Of a DNA stretch of 64,000 nucleotides, positions 55,489 through 64,000 are shown piece by piece. A program made the translations under genes and the position numbers. Under the pieces are notes generated by a model, which was given only the letters and a program-made list of their open reading frames with translations, was not told where the DNA came from and did no database searches. Every line of letters begins with the position of its first letter. Position 1 is the stretch's first letter. The DNA is taken from assembly GCF_000515115.1 (NCBI RefSeq), contig NZ_AZXF01000014.1, positions 108,912-172,911 of the forward strand. The letters are read 5' to 3'. The DNA is from Nocardiopsis sp. CNT312. Its GTDB lineage: Bacteria > Actinomycetota > Actinomycetes > Streptosporangiales > Streptosporangiaceae.

Positions 55489-55504
55489 GAATCGAACACG
55501 ATTC
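55489..55504 (+). promoter_or_regulatory. Operator-like palindrome of the TetR/metallo-hydrolase gap
   Basis: GAATCG-AACA-CGATTC is a perfect inverted repeat with 6-bp arms. It overlaps a -10-like TAGAAT (55487-55492) about 40 bp before the metallo-hydrolase ATG. The divergent TetR protein is the likely binder. Confidence 0.6.
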
Positions 55505-55530
55505 GGTTTCTCTTGGAGAGGTCGCCCCCG

Positions 55531-56465
55531 ATGAACGACACCCCCCAGGTCGAGAGCCTCGGCAACGGCGTGGGGAGCCTGCCCGTGCCCATCCCCGGCC
55601 ACCCGCTCGGCTTCACGTTCGTCTACCTGGTCGAGGGCCGCGAGGGTCCGGCGCTCATCGGCACCGGTTGGAACCACGACGACTCCTGGAAGGCGCTCAC
55701 CGTCGGCCTCGCACAGACCGGGCACGCGGTCGGAGGCATCCGCGGCGCAGTCCTCACCCACTTCCACCCCGACCACACCGGCCTCGTCGGCCGCCTCCGG
55801 GAGGCCTCCGACATCTGGATCGCCATGCACCCCGCCGACACCGCCGTGGTCGAGCAACGACGTTCGACCGCCCCCGAGCGGCGTGCGGAGTCCATCGCCA
55901 CGCAGTTGCGGGCCGCGGGCCTGCCCTCGGAGGACATCAACGCGTTCCCCGACGCCCCGCACGTGCTGGCACCCCCCGAACCGGCCGATCTCCCCCTCGA
56001 CGACGGGGCCTCCGTGGAACTGGCCGGGCGCGACCTGTGGGCGGTGTGGACCCCGGGACACCCACCCGGGCACCTGTGCCTGCACCTGGCCGACGCGCAC
56101 CTCCTCTTCACCGGGGACCACGTCCTTCCCGGTACCACCCCGCACGTGGGCCAGTTCCCCCTCCACGCCGCCGAGGGGGACCCGCTGGGCGACGTCCTCT
56201 CCTCCCAGGCCTCCCTCGGCCTGCTACCCGACGCCGACACGCTGACCTGCCTGCCCTCACAGCGGCCCTGCTCTCTGAGGGAACCGCCACGCCGTGGGAG
56301 ATCACCTCCCGCCTTTCCTGGAAGCGTCCCTGGGAGACGATGGGCCCGTGGTCCCGCCGCATGGCCGCCTCCGAGACCGCCGCGCACCTGCGCACCCCGG
56401 AGGCGCGGGCACACGCCTCCCGGACCGGCCCCGCCAACCGGCCGCGCTGGAGCGCCACGCCCTGA
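55531..56465 (+). pseudogene. MBL-fold metallo-hydrolase with internal deletion and frameshift
   Basis: The first 230 codons from ATG 55531 encode a normal metallo-beta-lactamase fold: THFHPDHTGLV near residue 77 (HxHxDH), GHPPGHLCLHL and FTGDHVLPGTTP. Around 56235-56265 homology jumps frame: the usual C-terminal part (SEGTATPWEITSRLSWKRPW ... RPRWSATP) reads on in another frame and stops at 56465. About 30 codons with the last ligand His (PAHQRP-type) are missing. The original frame has no stop until 57921, inside the next gene. I judge the gene inactivated. TetR control is likely. Confidence 0.7.
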
Positions 56466-56613
56466 ACCCGCCCACCGGATGACGTTCAGCCCATCCCCAC
56501 GCGAACCCCCACACAACTCCCGAGTAACATGTGGGCACCCGCACGGCCTCACCGGACGGCCCCACACTCACACCGACGGTGACCGCACCCGCGACCCCAC
56601 GAGAGGTGGACTC

Positions 56614-57921
56614 TTGACCCAGCCGGGCGCCGGCACCGGACCCAGCCGCCCCCTCCGCGTCGCGCTGCTGTCCTACCGAAGCAAACAGCACGTCGGCGGC
56701 CAGGGCGTGTACGTCCGCCACCTGTCACGGGAACTCGCCGCCCTCGGACACGAGGTGACCGTCTTCTCCGGCCAGCCCTACCCCGTCCTCGATGAGGGCG
56801 TCACACTGGAGAAGATCCCCTCCCTCGACCTCTACAACGACGCGCACCCGTTCAAGGCCCCGCCCCCCACCCGGTGGCGCGACTGGATCGACGTCCTGGA
56901 AGTCGCCACCATGTGGACCGCCGGCTTCCCCGAACCCCTCACGTTCTCGCTGCGCGCGAACCGCGCCCTGCGCGAGCGCCTCACCGACTTCGACGTGGTC
57001 CACGACAACCAGACCCTCGGCTGGGGACTGCTGCGCATCGCCGCCACGGGACTGCCCCTCGTCACCACCATCCACCACCCCATCAGCGTGGACCGCCGCA
57101 TCGAAATCGCCGAGGCCAAGGGGCTGCACAAACTCTCCAAACGGCGCTGGTACGGATTCGTCAAAATGCAGGCCAGGGTCGCCCGCAGACTCGACCCGAT
57201 CCTCGTCCCCTCCCGCTCCTCCGCCGACGACATCGCCAGGGAGTTCGGCGTCGCCCCCTCCGCCATGGAGGTCACGCCCCTGGGCGTGGACACCCGCCAC
57301 TTCCACCCCCGCACCGAGGTGGAGCGCGTCCCCGGGCGCATCGTGTGCACAGCCAGCGCCGACAGCCCCCTCAAGGGCGTGGCCACCCTCCTGCGCGCCG
57401 CCGCCAAGATCGCCACCGAACGCGACGTGTCCCTGACCATCGTCAGCAAGCCCCGCCCCGGCGGCCCCACCGACCGGCTCGTGGACGAACTGTCGCTCTC
57501 CGACCGCGTCACCTTCGTCAACGGCATCGACGACACGACGCTGGCCGAACTCATCGCCAGCGCCCAGATCGCCGTCGTCCCCTCCTTCTACGAGGGGTTC
57601 TCCCTCCCCGCCGTGGAGGCCATGGCGTGCGCCACACCGCTCGTGGCCAGCCACGCGGGGGCCCTCCCCGAGGTCGTGGGCACCGACGGCGACGCCGGAC
57701 TCCTCATTCCCCCGGGAGACCCCGAGATCCTGGCGGGCGCGCTCACCGACCTGCTCGACGACGACCGGGAACGCGCCCGCATGGGCGCCGCCGCCTGGCG
57801 CCGCGTCCAGGAGCGGTTCACCTGGCGCGCCGTCGCCGAACTCACCGCCCGCCGCTACGCCTCCACCATCGACGCCGTCCGGGACACCCCCGGACCAGCG
57901 GCCCCCGCGCACGACGCCTGA
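56614..57921 (+). CDS. GT4-family glycosyltransferase
   Basis: The 435-residue protein has a GT-B fold: RVALLSYRSKQHVGGQGVYV near the start, VTTIHHPISVDRR, LVPSRSSADDIAREFGV, VTPLGVDTRHFHP, and the GT4 E-x7-E motif YEGFSLPAVEAMACATP near 325. It moves a sugar from a nucleotide donor to an unknown acceptor. TTG 56614 is chosen for the AGAGGTGG 5 bases upstream; the reading frame continues into the damaged upstream gene, but that is not the true protein. A methyltransferase gene follows 15 bp later. Confidence 0.83.
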   Translation: MTQPGAGTGPSRPLRVALLSYRSKQHVGGQGVYVRHLSRELAALGHEVTVFSGQPYPVLDEGVTLEKIPSLDLYNDAHPFKAPPPTRWRDWIDVLEVATMWTAGFPEPLTFSLRANRALRERLTDFDVVHDNQTLGWGLLRIAATGLPLVTTIHHPISVDRRIEIAEAKGLHKLSKRRWYGFVKMQARVARRLDPILVPSRSSADDIAREFGVAPSAMEVTPLGVDTRHFHPRTEVERVPGRIVCTASADSPLKGVATLLRAAAKIATERDVSLTIVSKPRPGGPTDRLVDELSLSDRVTFVNGIDDTTLAELIASAQIAVVPSFYEGFSLPAVEAMACATPLVASHAGALPEVVGTDGDAGLLIPPGDPEILAGALTDLLDDDRERARMGAAAWRRVQERFTWRAVAELTARRYASTIDAVRDTPGPAAPAHDA

Positions 57922-57936
57922 CCCGAGGAGCCTCCA

Positions 57937-58656
57937 CTGATCACCGTCGACTTCGCCCTGTTCCCCGTCGGGCCGGGCCACCGCGTTCTCGACCTCGGCT
58001 GCGGCGGCGGCCGACACGCCTTCGAGATGTACCGCCGCGGCGCCGACGTCGTCGCCTTCGACCAGAACGTCTCCGACCTGGCCGAGGTCCAGGCGATGTT
58101 CTCGGCCATGCGCGCCGAGGGCGAGGCGCCCGAGAAAGCCACGGCCGAGACGGTCAAGGGCGACGCCCTCGACATGCCCTTCGACGACGACTCCTTCGAC
58201 CGGGTCGTCGCGGCGGAGATCTTCGAGCACATCCCCCACGACACAGCCGCCATGCAGGAGCTGTACCGCGTACTGCGCCCGGGCGGGATCGCCGCGGTCA
58301 CCGTGCCGAGCTTCCTGCCAGAACGGATCTGCTGGGCGCTCTCGGAGGAGTACCACACCAACGAGGGCGGCCACATCCGCATCTACACGCGCGCCGAACT
58401 GGAGGCCAAGCTCAAGGCCACCGGCTTCGAGATCGGCCCGCACCACCACGCCCACGCGCTGCACTCGCCCTACTGGTGGATCAAGTGCGCCGTCGGAACG
58501 GACCATGACGACCACCCGACGGCCCGGCGCTACCACGACCTGCTGGTGTGGGACATGCTCCAGGCACCGAAGGTGACCCGGGTAGCCGAACGCCTGCTCA
58601 ACCCCCTCCTGGGCAAGAGCGTCGCCGTGTACGTACGCAAGCCCCTCGGCTCCTGA
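57937..58656 (+). CDS. Class I SAM-dependent methyltransferase
   Basis: The 239-residue protein has SAM motif I HRVLDLGCGGGRHAFEMYRRGA near residue 12, then VVAFDQNVSDL (motif II), GDALDMPFDDDSFDRVVAAEIFEHI near 80 and LYRVLRPGGIAAVTVPSF. The only start giving a full motif I is CTG 57937, with GAGGAG six bases upstream, so a rare CTG start is inferred. It lies between the glycosyltransferase (15 bp) and the terpene-cyclase-fold gene, which begins in its stop codon. Substrate unknown, probably made or modified by the other two. Confidence 0.78.
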   Translation: MITVDFALFPVGPGHRVLDLGCGGGRHAFEMYRRGADVVAFDQNVSDLAEVQAMFSAMRAEGEAPEKATAETVKGDALDMPFDDDSFDRVVAAEIFEHIPHDTAAMQELYRVLRPGGIAAVTVPSFLPERICWALSEEYHTNEGGHIRIYTRAELEAKLKATGFEIGPHHHAHALHSPYWWIKCAVGTDHDDHPTARRYHDLLVWDMLQAPKVTRVAERLLNPLLGKSVAVYVRKPLGS

Positions 58657-59696
58657 TGGGTGCCCTCCTCAGCCTCCCTGGGGTACTGAGAGCCGAACAG
58701 ATCGCACGCTCCGCCGAGTACCTGGTGCACAGCCAGGAGCCGGAAGGGGCGATCCCCTGGTTTCCCGGCGGCCACACCGATGTGTGGGACCACGTCGAGT
58801 GCGCCATGGCCCTGGCCGTCACCGGACGGTCCGTCCCCTCCCACGCCGCGGCCGCCCGCCGCGCCTATCTGTGGCTGGAGTCGGCCCGCCACCCCGACGG
58901 CGGCTGGCCCGCCAAGTTCCGCCAGGGGGTCCCGGTCACCGGGTTGCGCGAGGCCAACCACGCCGCCTACCCCGCGGTCGGGCTGCTGCACCACCTGCTG
59001 ACCACCGGTGACACCGCGTTCGCCGAACGGATGTGGCCGCTCGTGGAGGAGGGACTGGAGTTCGCGCTGGCCCTGCGCGGCGCGCACGGGGAGATCCTGT
59101 GGGCACGCGCGGAGGACGGGTCCCCGGGCGACCACGCACTGCTCACCGTGTGTTCGAGCGTCCACCACGCGCTGCGCTGCGGTGCCGCTCTGGGCGTCCG
59201 CCTGGGCCAGGAACGCCCCGCGTGGGAGGCGGCCGCCGACCGTCTGGAGGAGCTCATCAACGGGCGCGAGGACCTGTTCGCGGACCGGAGCCGGTTCTCC
59301 ATGGACTGGTTCTACCCGATCCTCGGCGGCGCCGTGACCGGTGTGGCCGCCAAGGAGCGCCTCAAGGAGCGCTGGGACCGGTTCGTCATCCCGGGCCTGG
59401 GGGTGCGCTGCGTGAGCGACCAGCCCTGGGTGACCGCGGCCGAGTCGTCCGAACTCGTCCTGGCCCTGACCGCCATGGGCGAGCGTGAGGCCGCGGTCCG
59501 GATCCTGGGGGACGTGCAGCACCTACGCGACCCCCACGACGGCGCCTACTGGACCGGCTACCAGTTCGCCGAGCAGACCCGCTGGCCAGTGGAGCGCAGC
59601 ACCTGGACCTCAGCGGCCGTGATCCTGGCGGTGGACGCCCTGGCCGGGGCGACCGGCGGCTCCCGGGTGTTCCTGCACGCCTGGGACGAAGACTGA
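58656..59696 (+). CDS. Prenyltransferase/squalene-cyclase-fold protein
   Basis: The 346-residue protein repeats alpha-alpha toroid segments seen in prenyltransferases and squalene-type cyclases: IARSAEYLVHSQEPEGAIPWF, YLWLESARHPDGGWPAKFR, LLHHLLTTGDTAFAERMW, and YWTGYQFAEQTRWPVERST near the end. The DxDD-type acid motif of squalene-hopene cyclase is not seen, so it may bind a polyprenyl or other hydrophobic substrate. It starts in TGATG, overlapping the methyltransferase stop. The PBP gene converges after a hairpin. Confidence 0.65.
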   Translation: MGALLSLPGVLRAEQIARSAEYLVHSQEPEGAIPWFPGGHTDVWDHVECAMALAVTGRSVPSHAAAARRAYLWLESARHPDGGWPAKFRQGVPVTGLREANHAAYPAVGLLHHLLTTGDTAFAERMWPLVEEGLEFALALRGAHGEILWARAEDGSPGDHALLTVCSSVHHALRCGAALGVRLGQERPAWEAAADRLEELINGREDLFADRSRFSMDWFYPILGGAVTGVAAKERLKERWDRFVIPGLGVRCVSDQPWVTAAESSELVLALTAMGEREAAVRILGDVQHLRDPHDGAYWTGYQFAEQTRWPVERSTWTSAAVILAVDALAGATGGSRVFLHAWDED

Positions 59697-59697
59697 C

Positions 59698-59735
59698 GGG
59701 GCACCCTCCGCGTCCGTCGACGCGGAGAGCGCCCC
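59698..59735. terminator. Bidirectional terminator between the cyclase-fold and PBP genes
   Basis: A 9-bp perfect stem CTCCGCGTC/GACGCGGAG (59706-59727) sits inside an outer GGGGC/GCCCC pair (59698-59735). It separates two converging genes. Confidence 0.65.
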
Positions 59736-59748
59736 TCGTGCTCCCCGG

Positions 59749-62700
59749 CTACCTGGACTCCCCCGGTGCTCCGTCGAGTGTGTCCCCGCCACCCCAGGGG
59801 TCGGTCTCACCGCCGCCCGGGTCCACCGGTGTGCCGGTCCCGCCCGGGTCCACCGGATCGACGGGGTCGACCGGGTCGACGGGGGGATCGATCGGCAGCT
59901 CGGGGAACTCCGGAGGCTCCGGGAGAGTCGGTTCCTCGGGCTCGCCGGTGTCCTCCGCGGGCGGTTCGGTGATCACCGGTGCCCAGTTCTGGTTGGTCCC
60001 GCCGAACGCCGGCTCCGGGAAGGAGGCGGGCTCGTAGCCCTCCATCGCGACCGTCATGTAGTCGTTCCAGATCTGCGAGGGCAGCCCCGTGCTGGCGATG
60101 ACCTGGCCGGGGATGGTGAAGCCGCGGTTGTTGTCGCTGTACACCCCGACGGACGTCGACAGTTGGGGCGTGTACCCGACGAACCAGGCGGCGGCGGTCC
60201 CACCGCTCTGCTCGTCCCGGACGGTCCCGGTCTTGCCCGCGGTGGGGTGGTCCGGGTCCCACAGGTTCGCGTTCCGGCCGGTGCCGCTGTTGGCCACACC
60301 CTCCAGGGCGTAGGTGAGGTCGGCGGCGGTGTCCTCGGACAGCACCCGGCCGCTCTCCACCTCCGGGCGCTCGTTCTCACCCTCCCGGTTGACGATCTCC
60401 CTGACCACGTGCCTCTCGACGTGCACACCGCCGTTGGCGAACGTGGCATACCCACTGGCCTGGTCGACCGGGCTGACGCTGTTCGCACCCAGGGGCATGA
60501 CCGGGACCAGTTGCCTGTCGGGGATGCTCCCCTCGGGCAGTCCGGCCGCGTAGGCGGTCTCCCGGATCTCCTCGTAGCCCACCCGCTCGGCGAGTTCGAT
60601 GTAGCCCAGGTTGTTGGACACCTGGGTCGCCTGGGTGAGCGTCATGATGCCGCCCGCCGAGTTGCCCGCGTTCTGGATGCGGGCACCGTTGATGTCCTTC
60701 GGGCCGCGCCCGTCCACCGTCGTGTACAGGCCGATGCCCTGTTCGAGCGCGGTCGCCAGCACGTACGGCTTGAACGCCGACCCTGCCTGCGCCGAACCCA
60801 GGAACGAGCTGTCGTACTGGTTGTCGTTGTAGTCGTGCCCGCCGAAGAAGGCCAGGACCTCACCGGTGGCCGGGTCCACACTGCTCAGGCCGATGTTGAC
60901 ACCCTCGGACAGGTCCTCCTGTTCGACGAGGGCGTCGACCGCGTCGTAGGCGGCCTGCATCATGTCCTGGTTGAACGTGGTGACGATCCGGTAGCCCTGC
61001 CGGTTGATCATGTCCTCGGTGAAGCCGAGCCGCTCCAGCTCGCTCATCGCCTCCTGGAGCATGTAGCCCCGGTACCCGCTGAGGTCGGAGCCCTGCCGGG
61101 TCGGCTCGGGCGCCGGGAACTCCATGGTGTCGGCCTCGGCCTGGGTGATGGCACCGGTGACGACCATGCCGTCGATGACGTACTGCCAGCGCTCCTCCAT
61201 CGCCGGCGTGGTCTCCACGTCGGCCTCCCCGAACCGGGTGGGCTGCTGGATGGCGGCGGCCAGGAAGGCGGCCTCCTCAGGGGTGAGCTCCTGGACGTCC
61301 TTGCGGTAGTACGCCTCCGCGGCGGCCTGGACCCCGTACGCCTGGCGGCCGAAGTAGATGGTGTTGAGGTACTGCTCCATCACCCACTCCTTCGACTCGC
61401 TCCGGTCGATCTTGATGGCGATGACGATCTCCTGGACCTTCCGGCTGACCGTCTGCTCCAGGGAAACACCCTCGTAGTAGTTGCGGACCATCTGCTGGGT
61501 GATGGTGGAACCGCCCTGTACCTGCTGCCCGGTGGCGGTGTTCCAGACGGCGCGGGTCGTCCCGCTCACCGAGACGCCGGGCTCCTCCCAGAAGCCCCGG
61601 TCCTCAGCGGAGATGACCGCCTCCACCATGTGGTCCCCGCCCGCGATCATCTCCTCGTAGGAGAGGATCTCCCGGTCGACACCGCGCTCGGCGAACACGG
61701 TCTCACCGTCGGCGTAGTAGAAGGTGGAGCCCTCGGTGAAGACGTCGGCCTTGGCCGCGTCGGGGACCTCGACCGTGGAGTAGAAGTAGGCGAACACTCC
61801 GCAGCCGACCACGAGGATCAGTCCCAGGACGACGAGGGGGACCCGGACGAGCCGCCACCACAGAGGGCTGGTGCGCTTGCCGGTCGGGCGGCCCGGTCCC
61901 GTTCCCGCCGGCCCTGCCGGTCCCGTCGGAGGACCGCCCGGGATCGGGGGGCCCTCCGGCGGCGGCGCGGACGGGGGACCGAAATGCTCCGGAGGCGGTG
62001 TTCCGCCCGCGGCCGCCGCGGAGGCGGGTGCGGGGGCCGACTCGGCGGGGCGGGGCGCTCGGTCGGCGGTCTCCACCTCGGAGAGCCGCTGTCCGGTCGG
62101 CCACAGCCGTTCCGTGGCGTCGTCTGCCTCGGCACCGGTTCCGGCCTCGGCACCACCGTCCTCGGCCTGTGCTCCCGCATGAGTCGACACGCTCTCGGCC
62201 TCGGAGGACGACGCGTTGGTGCCGCAGTCACCCGTCTCCGAGTCAGCGGTCTCCGGCGCAACAGCGGCGGCAGCGGACACGGGCGGCGCCTCGAAGGGCT
62301 CCGTCCCCTCCTCCGGGTCCGTCGTGGCCCCGGCCGTCTTCCCGGAGACGGCCGCTTCGGCGGTGTCGAAGGCGGGGCGGACGGTCCCGCCGCCCTCCTC
62401 CGCTCCGGCGGCGCCTTCAGCGGTACGGCCCTGTTCGGGGATACCGGCCTCGGGGGCGTCGGCCCCACTCAGCTCGGGAAGGGGCGCCTCCCCGTCCGCT
62501 GCTCCGGTATCGGCGGCGGCGTCCACCGGCTGCGCTGACCGCTCCGTGTCCTCGGCCCCTTCGGAGGACACGGAATCCTCGTCCCTGTCCTGGCCCGCAG
62601 TGGATTCAGGAGTGGGCTCGTCGGTACCGAACCCCTGTTCCGCCAGAGCCTGGGCGACCCGCTCCCGAAAGAAGGACCCGCTGGTCTTGAACGAGACGGG

Positions 62701-62913
62701 ATTGATGAACTGGGAAGCGGGGGAATCCCCTGCGTTCTCGGAGGGTTGCCCCCCGTCCGCAGTGGGAACACCGCTCTCAGGAGTCGTCTCGCTGGGCAGC
62801 TCTTCAGCAGAGGTGTTGGTGTTGTCCGGCGTATCGGTCTCAGGACGCTGCCCGTCCGCCCCACCGCCGCCGTGTGTGCTCTCGCTCAGTTCCCCGCCCC
62901 CATGACCAATCAC
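59749..62913 (-). CDS. Class A penicillin-binding protein (GT51 plus transpeptidase)
   Basis: The 1054-residue protein has an acidic, disordered N-terminal tail of about 345 residues, one TM helix (VPLVVLGLILVVGCGVFAYFY) and a GT51 domain with AEDRGFW (catalytic Glu), GGSTITQQMVRN and EQYLNTIYFGRQAYGV. The transpeptidase domain has the S-x2-K motif GSAFKPYV near 690, SNNLGYIEL and KTGTVRDEQ. The tail is Pro/Asp rich (VDPVDPVDPVDPGG). It makes and cross-links peptidoglycan. The GTG at 62913 has no clear ribosome site, so the exact start is uncertain. Confidence 0.88.
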   Translation of the reverse strand: MIGHGGGELSESTHGGGGADGQRPETDTPDNTNTSAEELPSETTPESGVPTADGGQPSENAGDSPASQFINPVSFKTSGSFFRERVAQALAEQGFGTDEPTPESTAGQDRDEDSVSSEGAEDTERSAQPVDAAADTGAADGEAPLPELSGADAPEAGIPEQGRTAEGAAGAEEGGGTVRPAFDTAEAAVSGKTAGATTDPEEGTEPFEAPPVSAAAAVAPETADSETGDCGTNASSSEAESVSTHAGAQAEDGGAEAGTGAEADDATERLWPTGQRLSEVETADRAPRPAESAPAPASAAAAGGTPPPEHFGPPSAPPPEGPPIPGGPPTGPAGPAGTGPGRPTGKRTSPLWWRLVRVPLVVLGLILVVGCGVFAYFYSTVEVPDAAKADVFTEGSTFYYADGETVFAERGVDREILSYEEMIAGGDHMVEAVISAEDRGFWEEPGVSVSGTTRAVWNTATGQQVQGGSTITQQMVRNYYEGVSLEQTVSRKVQEIVIAIKIDRSESKEWVMEQYLNTIYFGRQAYGVQAAAEAYYRKDVQELTPEEAAFLAAAIQQPTRFGEADVETTPAMEERWQYVIDGMVVTGAITQAEADTMEFPAPEPTRQGSDLSGYRGYMLQEAMSELERLGFTEDMINRQGYRIVTTFNQDMMQAAYDAVDALVEQEDLSEGVNIGLSSVDPATGEVLAFFGGHDYNDNQYDSSFLGSAQAGSAFKPYVLATALEQGIGLYTTVDGRGPKDINGARIQNAGNSAGGIMTLTQATQVSNNLGYIELAERVGYEEIRETAYAAGLPEGSIPDRQLVPVMPLGANSVSPVDQASGYATFANGGVHVERHVVREIVNREGENERPEVESGRVLSEDTAADLTYALEGVANSGTGRNANLWDPDHPTAGKTGTVRDEQSGGTAAAWFVGYTPQLSTSVGVYSDNNRGFTIPGQVIASTGLPSQIWNDYMTVAMEGYEPASFPEPAFGGTNQNWAPVITEPPAEDTGEPEEPTLPEPPEFPELPIDPPVDPVDPVDPVDPGGTGTPVDPGGGETDPWGGGDTLDGAPGESR

Positions 62914-63154
62914 GTGCCGGCACCGCTGTCTGCGACCTCGTCGACTTCGACGCGCGAGTACCCTGCTTCGGTTCAGTGGAAATCAGGACCAAAGCAATGG
63001 CTCGGGGAATAACGCCATGTCCGCCCGGTCCCCCGTCCACGATACCCGCGGAAAACAGCAGATCGTCGGGTGCCTTGCTCCCGGCTGGGGATCCGGCACC
63101 GACTTCGCCCGTTATACAAGCGATATCGAACTTCGGGGTGTTCTCCCGCACAGG

Positions 63155-63862
<708 letters not shown>

Positions 63863-63878
63863 TCACAAGCCCGCACAC

Positions 63879-63899
63879 AAAAAAAACAGGGCCGGAGCC
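63879..63899 (-). terminator. rRNA operon terminator
   Basis: On the minus strand the hairpin GGC-TCCG-GCC (63890-63899) is followed by an eight-base T run (63879-63886), a classical intrinsic terminator after the 5S rRNA. A second T run lies next to the 5S 3' end (63929-63934). Confidence 0.6.
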
Positions 63900-63935
63900 A
63901 CCCCCAAAGGAACAACCCCGACCCCAACAAAAAAC

Positions 63936-64000
63936 CGTGGCAGCGACCTACTCTCCCACCCCACCACAGGGCAGTACCATCAGCGCAAAGGGACTTAACG
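63936..64000 (-). rRNA. 5S rRNA, 3' part
   Basis: The minus strand reads GATGGTACTGCCCTGTGG, then GGGTGGGAGAGTAGGTCG and GCTGCCACG, the conserved 3' half of actinobacterial 5S rRNA. The gene enters from the right edge of the window and is followed by a terminator, so an rRNA operon lies just outside. Confidence 0.88.

Noticed and set aside
54670..57921. One long reading frame spanning the metallo-hydrolase and glycosyltransferase
   Set aside because: It joins two unrelated proteins through a frameshifted and non-coding segment; the glycosyltransferase has its own ribosome site at 56614.
59749..59895. VDP repeats at the PBP C-terminus as a DNA repeat
   Set aside because: They are short tandem codon repeats of a low-complexity protein tail rather than a genetic element.

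Overview
The window is about 64 kb of very GC-rich DNA with strong third-position GC bias, frequent GTG and TTG starts, many 1-4 bp gene overlaps and short intergenic spacers. Gene content fits a filamentous actinomycete: an Asp23/AmaP envelope-stress cluster, a gcvT-gcvH-glyA operon behind a glycine riboswitch, an NrtR-nadA pair, PknB-type kinase, paired M16 proteases and a class A penicillin-binding protein. My best guess is Nocardiopsis or a close relative; this rests on overall resemblance, not on a search. The region reads as core chromosome: I saw no insertion sequence, integrase, phage block or CRISPR array.

Layout. 1-11 kb: partial SanA/YdcF-like protein, UvrD-like helicase, ChoD-like GMC oxidoreductase, a broken MerR regulator, an alpha/beta hydrolase, a four-carbon acid sugar kinase, a TetR regulator and a Gfo/Idh/MocA oxidoreductase. 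11-16 kb: an AglEFG-like sugar ABC transporter with a hairpin after the binding-protein gene, then fructosamine kinase and low-molecular-weight tyrosine phosphatase genes. 16-20 kb: a translationally coupled signalling operon (receiver-PP2C phosphatase, CHASE3 histidine kinase, single-domain receiver). 20-30 kb: heme oxygenase and TetR, a DnaQ-like exonuclease with a C-terminal membrane helix, asparaginase, ferredoxin reductase, proline iminopeptidase, acyl-CoA synthetase and class I DAHP synthase. 30-34 kb: class D beta-lactamase-like lipoprotein, then glycine riboswitch, gcvT, gcvH and glyA.

34-38 kb: an Abi/HEPN-like gene beside a YefM/RelE-type toxin-antitoxin pair with a TGTACA-core operator, followed by a six-gene Asp23/DUF6286/AmaP operon. 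38-44 kb: purU, an alanine-racemase-fold enzyme, DUF3618, a CDP-alcohol phosphatidyltransferase, bcp, an unusual short-variable-arm tRNA with anticodon UAG, two copies of a 95-bp repeat and a serine/threonine kinase. 44-53 kb: two M16 proteases, a lipoprotein, sppA, a flavin reductase, a HAD hydrolase, nrtR and nadA with a palindromic site between the last two. 53-64 kb: a sigma-factor-like protein carrying its own membrane anchor, a TetR regulator with a palindrome, a damaged metallo-hydrolase gene, a glycosyltransferase/methyltransferase/terpene-cyclase-fold operon, a large class A PBP, a second methyltransferase and the 3' end of a 5S rRNA gene.

The most unusual items are the class I-shaped tRNA with a leucine UAG anticodon, the membrane-anchored sigma-like protein, the metallo-hydrolase whose frameshift removes every stop up to the end of the next gene, and a possible remnant of a first glycine aptamer. 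None of these was tested by a search. Residue positions are approximate and were counted by eye.
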